From the NCBI RefSeq assembly GCF_002150765.1, contig NZ_MUYM01000113.1, forward strand, positions 1-51,414: DNA of 51,414 bases, written 5' to 3'. Both the position numbers and the translations under genes were made by a program. This DNA is from Lentzea kentuckyensis. GTDB taxonomy: Bacteria > Actinomycetota > Actinomycetes > Mycobacteriales > Pseudonocardiaceae. The notes below the pieces were generated by a model, which worked only from the letters and a program-made list of their open reading frames with translations, made no database searches and was not told where the DNA came from. Shown here piece by piece: positions 49,301 through 51,414 of the stretch. Position 1 is the stretch's first letter, and every line of letters starts with the position of its first letter.

Positions 49301-49619
49301 CTCAGCGCTGGTCGAGGCGGGGCGGTCGCAGTTCCGGCTGGCCGAGATGGAGGTGCTGCTCGTGCTCGGGCGCATCCACCTCGACACCCTCGACGCCCAC
49401 GGTGCACTTGAGTGCGCCCAGCGAGCCGCTTCGGCCGGCTCGGATTCCGGCCACCGCTGGGTGTTCGGGCGTGCCTTGCAGCTGGCGGGCGACGCTGCCG
49501 CGGCGTTGGGTGACGTTGACTCGGCTCGCGGGTACTGGGCGTCCTCGCTCGAGGTGTTCAGCGAGATCGGCACGCCTGAGGCCGGGGTGGTCCGGGCTCA
49601 GCTGGAAGTGACGACGTAG
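46341..49619 (+). CDS. AfsR/SARP family transcriptional regulator with NB-ARC and TPR domains
   Basis: 1092 aa. Residues ~5-95 form the OmpR-like DNA-binding domain (FRVLGPLQVLLDSEPL, then ARATLQTYVMRLRQLLG). The bacterial transcriptional activation domain (BTAD) covers about 98-245 (LMRFEPLIDQGEQERAAGNLQAA...GRQSEALAAYQRV). The NB-ARC ATPase follows, with Walker A GPPGVGKTA (Lys313) and a Walker-B-like VLLLLDNAS. The C-terminal third (from about 700) is made of TPR helices such as ALGYYQQAIALQEH and AAEHLERALVIARRV. AfsR-type proteins are ATP-dependent activators of secondary metabolism and development. GGAGGAGG (46329-46336) precedes the ATG. The targets are unknown; the divergent peptide transporter is the nearest candidate. 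It overlaps the convergent kinase by 22 bp. Confidence 0.95.
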   Translation: MSRQVEFRVLGPLQVLLDSEPLLVRAGRQRALLVSLLLRAGTSVSVDELAGNVWGDDPPARARATLQTYVMRLRQLLGPSVPIRTVPDGYLIDVDEKTIDLMRFEPLIDQGEQERAAGNLQAASAAFAAALGLWRGPALVDVPSEILHRDEVPRLNERRLHVLERRVEVDLELGRHGELVAELSRLTSEHPLRERFWAQLMVALYRSGRQSEALAAYQRVSRLLGDELGIDPGDELRRVHSQVLSGSIDAIAAASAGVPVVAAKPERVVPSQLPADIPDFVGRDEAVALIIALLRTAQGVPVVTLAGPPGVGKTALAVHAAHRMRTDFPDGQLYVNLRGYAPGPPLSAVDVLPRFLRALGTEPDQVPLDQDEQEAMFRSTLTGQRVLLLLDNASSAEQIRPLLPGSPGCAVLVTSRDTLRGLAVSHAASNVRLDVLDWHETKSLLAGILGADEVESQEDAALELAALCAHLPLALRIAAANLVSRPELSIADYVEELRAGNRLAALAVEGDERVAVHAAFDLSYTALKPELAQMFRLLSLVPGTDFTPEMAAALSGLTTQDARRRLDRLATANLIANHAPSRYQFHDLLRDYAAERLAFEDGRADSRLALRRLVDWAVRSVDNATSAMKSTLFRFPRPAPLDGVLPRTFSTSTEALTWLDVERANLVALVAHAVERDPENSPWQLADALRGYFYTQGLTAEWRETAKAGLLGARAPRDELGQLAMLSSLGTLYWVTGQHRNALGYYQQAIALQEHIDLPEAEAAVLSNAGSVYIDLGELEHAAEHLERALVIARRVHATQVLANALFNLGGVYMQLGQLDRAATTFEEALEVGTRLDSWISQANAMRALGEVHASRGTPDLGASYFAQASELYERAAARNFGHTMHEGMAITLIMRGRYDEAAIEASAAMQIAQDLENAKSVCDAQNLLGRALEGALRFEEAVEQFSSALAIAVETGYSWGVCSARRGLASAYRGVGRYEDALSMATSALVEAGRSQFRLAEMEVLLVLGRIHLDTLDAHGALECAQRAASAGSDSGHRWVFGRALQLAGDAAAALGDVDSARGYWASSLEVFSEIGTPEAGVVRAQLEVTT

Positions 49620-50116
49620 TCGGCTCTGGCCTTGGTCTCGTCGACCGCGAACCAGCCTCTTTCGTATTGCTGCCAACGGATGAAGTGCTGCCGCTGGCTT
49701 TCGCCGTCCCGTTGTACCGCGCGTTCCAGCCTTGCCGCCTCGTCGCCGTGGTCGACGAAGATGGTGAGGCTGGTGCGGGTGTTAGCTTTCCTGGCTGAGG
49801 AGAAACCCTCCAGGATGATCGTCCCTTGTGGACGGATTTCCACCTCGTCGCCTTCTTCGATACACGGAAAACCTTGGGACCAGTCGGTTTTCCGGTACCG
49901 GCCTGGCCTGCCGTCGGCTACTTCATCGAGGGCGTTGACCAGCCGTGGCCACCAGCCGGTTGTGGGGTCGCTCCACGTTGCGAAGTGGTCGGTGCTGATC
50001 AGCTGGGCGCCGAGTTCTGCTGCGAGGTCCTGCGCGAAGGTGGATTTGCCGGCGCCAGACGGGCCGTCCACCGCGACCAAGCGGGTGTTGCCCAGTCGCG
50101 GTGGAGCTTGGGTCAC
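49598..50116 (-). CDS. P-loop nucleoside/uridine kinase-like protein
   Basis: 172 aa. Walker A is GPSGAGKST (18-26) in VAVDGPSGAGKSTFA, as in uridine kinases and related (d)NMP kinases. ISTDHFATW supplies the acidic residue after strand 2, and IILEGFSSAR resembles the Walker-B strand. TIFVDHGDEAARLERAVQRDGES resembles the lid region with its arginines. The substrate is not known; uridine/cytidine or a related alcohol. ATG 50116 overlaps the recR stop (ATGA), so it belongs to the recR transcript. It converges on the SARP gene with a 22-bp overlap. Confidence 0.88.
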   Translation of the reverse strand: MTQAPPRLGNTRLVAVDGPSGAGKSTFAQDLAAELGAQLISTDHFATWSDPTTGWWPRLVNALDEVADGRPGRYRKTDWSQGFPCIEEGDEVEIRPQGTIILEGFSSARKANTRTSLTIFVDHGDEAARLERAVQRDGESQRQHFIRWQQYERGWFAVDETKARADYVVTSS

Positions 50117-50721
50117 ATGCTTCGGCGACCAGATAGCGCACGCCCCAGGGTCAGTTCGTCCGCGAACTCCAGGTCACCGCCCATCGGCAGGCCGCTGGCC
50201 AGCCTGGTGACCGTGAGGCCGGGGAAGTCCCTGAGCATCCGGACCAGATAGGTGGCCGTGGCCTCGCCCTCGGTGTTGGGGTCCGTGGCGATGATGACCT
50301 CGGAGATGTCGATCCCGTCGGTCGCCGTGCCGATGCGGTTGAGCAGCTGCCGGATCCGCAGCTGGTCCGGTCCGACGCCGCTCAGCGGGTCCAGTGCGCC
50401 GCCCAGGACGTGGTAGCGGCCCTTGAACTCCCTGGTGCGCTCGATCGCCTGGACGTCCTTGGGCTCCTCGACCACGCAGACCAGGCTGAGGTCGCGTTTC
50501 GGGTCGCGGCAGATGCGGCAGGTGGTCTCCGCACTCACGTTGCCGCAGACGTCGCAGAAGACGACGCCTTCCTTCACCTTCTGGAGTGCTTGCTGGAGCC
50601 GCTCGATGTCAGCGGGTTCCGTTGCCAGCAGGTGGAAGGCGATGCGCTGGGCGCTCTTCGGGCCGACGCCTGGGAGTCTGCCCAGCTCGTCGATCAGATC
50701 CTGTACTGGGCCCTCGTACAT
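50113..50721 (-). CDS. recR: Recombination protein RecR
   Basis: 202 aa, the normal length. The helix-hairpin-helix LGRLPGVGPKSAQRIAFHLL lies at residues 14-33. The C4 zinc finger uses Cys56, Cys59, Cys68 and Cys71. The TOPRIM domain (about 79-175) contains VCVVEEPKDVQAIE, IIATDPNTEGEAT and a final RLASGLPMGGDLEFADELTLGRAL. RecR with RecF/RecO loads RecA at gaps. ATG 50721 directly follows the ybaB stop codon (TAAATG). The order ybaB-recR is the standard one and dnaX would be expected upstream, beyond the window. Confidence 0.98.
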   Translation of the reverse strand: MYEGPVQDLIDELGRLPGVGPKSAQRIAFHLLATEPADIERLQQALQKVKEGVVFCDVCGNVSAETTCRICRDPKRDLSLVCVVEEPKDVQAIERTREFKGRYHVLGGALDPLSGVGPDQLRIRQLLNRIGTATDGIDISEVIIATDPNTEGEATATYLVRMLRDFPGLTVTRLASGLPMGGDLEFADELTLGRALSGRRSM

Positions 50722-51045
50722 TTAGCCGAGCAATCCGCCGAGGCCACCCTGGGCGAGCGGGCCGAGCTTCTGCTCCACCAGCTGCTGGGCCTTGGTGTTG
50801 GCGTCCTTGATCGCGGCGATCACCAGGTCCTGGAGGGTGTCGACGTCTTCGGGGTCGACGATCTTGGGGTCGATGGCGAGGTTGACCAGCTCGCCGCCGC
50901 CGGTGACCGTGGCGGTGACCAGGCCGTTGCCCGCGTTGCCGGTGACCTGCGTTTCGGCCAGCTGCTGCTGTGCTTCTGCCATCTGCTGCTGCATGTTCTG
51001 GGCCTGCTGGAGCAGGGCCTGCATGTCGAACTGACCGGGTTGCAC
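50722..51045 (-). CDS. ybaB: YbaB/EbfC family nucleoid-associated protein
   Basis: 107 aa. It starts MQPGQFDMQALLQQAQNMQQQMAEAQQQL, the coiled Gln/Met-rich helix of the family, then VTGNAGNGLVTATVTGGGELVNLAIDPKIVD (beta strands) and a C-terminal helix ending in LGGLLG. YbaB proteins are dimeric DNA-binding proteins beside recR in most bacteria. The GTG start at 51045 is supported by a GAGAGGACCAGCG ribosome-site region. The TAA stop abuts the recR ATG. Confidence 0.96.
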   Translation of the reverse strand: MQPGQFDMQALLQQAQNMQQQMAEAQQQLAETQVTGNAGNGLVTATVTGGGELVNLAIDPKIVDPEDVDTLQDLVIAAIKDANTKAQQLVEQKLGPLAQGGLGGLLG

Positions 51046-51414
51046 CGCTGGTCCTCTCGTGGGTGGGTGGTGAGGTCCAGGGTACGGGCGAGTGGTTGCG
51101 TTGCGAGACGCGACTCATGCGGGTGGTCACCTTGCGAGGGGCGTGTTGCGTCTAGGACGCGGGGCTCCGCCCCGGACCCCGCCAATCTGATCGAGAACCG
51201 GGCCAGCGCCGCACGCGGGTTGATGGCACGACTCGTGACGGAACCACCCACCCGATACGCATGCCAAGGACAGGACGGCTCGGCTGCGCCTTCGCGTCGA
51301 CTCGCCTTCGGCATCGCTCTGCACTCGCGGTTCGCTCGGCAGAAGTGTCAGACCCTCTGAGTACGTTGGGTCGCGGGGGGTCCTGCGTTCAGGGGGACCC
51401 CTGCGCGAGCCTGC
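51046..51414. other. Non-coding right end with hairpin-forming repeats
   Basis: No credible gene is visible in these 369 bp. GCGGGG...CCCCGC (51159-51182), with an inner GGGGC/GCCCC, and GGGGTCC...GGACCCC (51377-51401) form GC hairpins of the kind scattered through actinomycete intergenic regions. A small RNA between dnaX and ybaB is possible, but I see no SRP RNA core. Confidence 0.5.

Noticed and set aside
51127..51324. 65-codon minus-strand frame at the right end
   Set aside because: No domain, low conservation signals, and it runs through the GCGGGG/CCCCGC hairpin; treated as non-coding.
51046..51414. SRP (4.5S/ffs) RNA near ybaB
   Set aside because: The conserved GGAAGCAGCC-type core of SRP RNA is absent from this stretch.

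Overview
The window is GC-rich actinomycete chromosome and fits the order Pseudonocardiales; a Lentzea/Saccharothrix/Amycolatopsis-like genus is my inference. The main support is gene order. The run RidA, DUF4177, two Get3/ArsA-like ATPases, WhiB, a PASTA-bearing class A PBP and a metallophosphoesterase matches the Rv3678c-Rv3683 neighbourhood of Mycobacterium tuberculosis. The lysC-asd / leuA and recR-ybaB neighbourhoods are also typical of actinobacteria. Many genes start with GTG, ATGA/GTGA overlaps are frequent, and many mRNAs look leaderless (a TANNNT box 6-8 nt before the start codon). I see no IS, prophage, integrase or CRISPR array.

Region by region. 1-10.5 kb: two paralogous unknown proteins, RidA and DUF4177 on the minus strand; a BagA/BagB-like ATPase pair, WhiB4-like regulator and PonA2-like PBP; a divergent GntR/HAD pair with a palindromic operator; a YqeY protein and a metallophosphoesterase. 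10.5-18.9 kb: tRNA-Pro(CGG) with terminator, small membrane, GAF and DUF3291 genes, an S9 peptidase, a secreted trypsin-like protease with a repeat domain, Dps, an OsmC/Ohr peroxidase, an FMN reductase and an HSL-type esterase. 18.9-26.2 kb: two tandem paralogous MFS transporters, a stand-alone Fur C-terminal domain, and a coupled minus-strand operon encoding a degenerate ADP-ribosylhydrolase-like protein, a 672-aa multidomain ADP-ribosylhydrolase, a SAM methyltransferase and a gluconokinase.

26.2-33.6 kb is amino-acid biosynthesis: lysC (with a clear internal start for the beta subunit) overlapping asd, and leuA preceded by a short Leu-Leu-Leu leader peptide and attenuator-like hairpins. Between them lie a PIG-V-like mannosyltransferase, a nitroreductase, a Nudix hydrolase and two paralogous membrane proteins. 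33.6-38.8 kb holds a putative operon of a secreted purple-acid-phosphatase-like protein, an MFS transporter and a beta-propeller protein, then a DUF4184 protein and a DedA protein. 38.6-46.1 kb is a complete dipeptide/oligopeptide ABC operon (binding lipoprotein, two permeases, two ATPases) followed by a winged-helix AlkZ-like protein and a TetR regulator. 46.3-49.6 kb is a divergent AfsR-type SARP. The right end has a P-loop kinase, recR and ybaB, then about 370 bp of non-coding sequence with hairpins.

The most unusual items are the ADP-ribosylhydrolase operon (21.4-26.2 kb), the leuA leader peptide, a perfect 17-bp hairpin inside the first permease gene, the isolated Fur metal-binding domain, and the 166-bp antisense overlap of the TetR and DedA genes.
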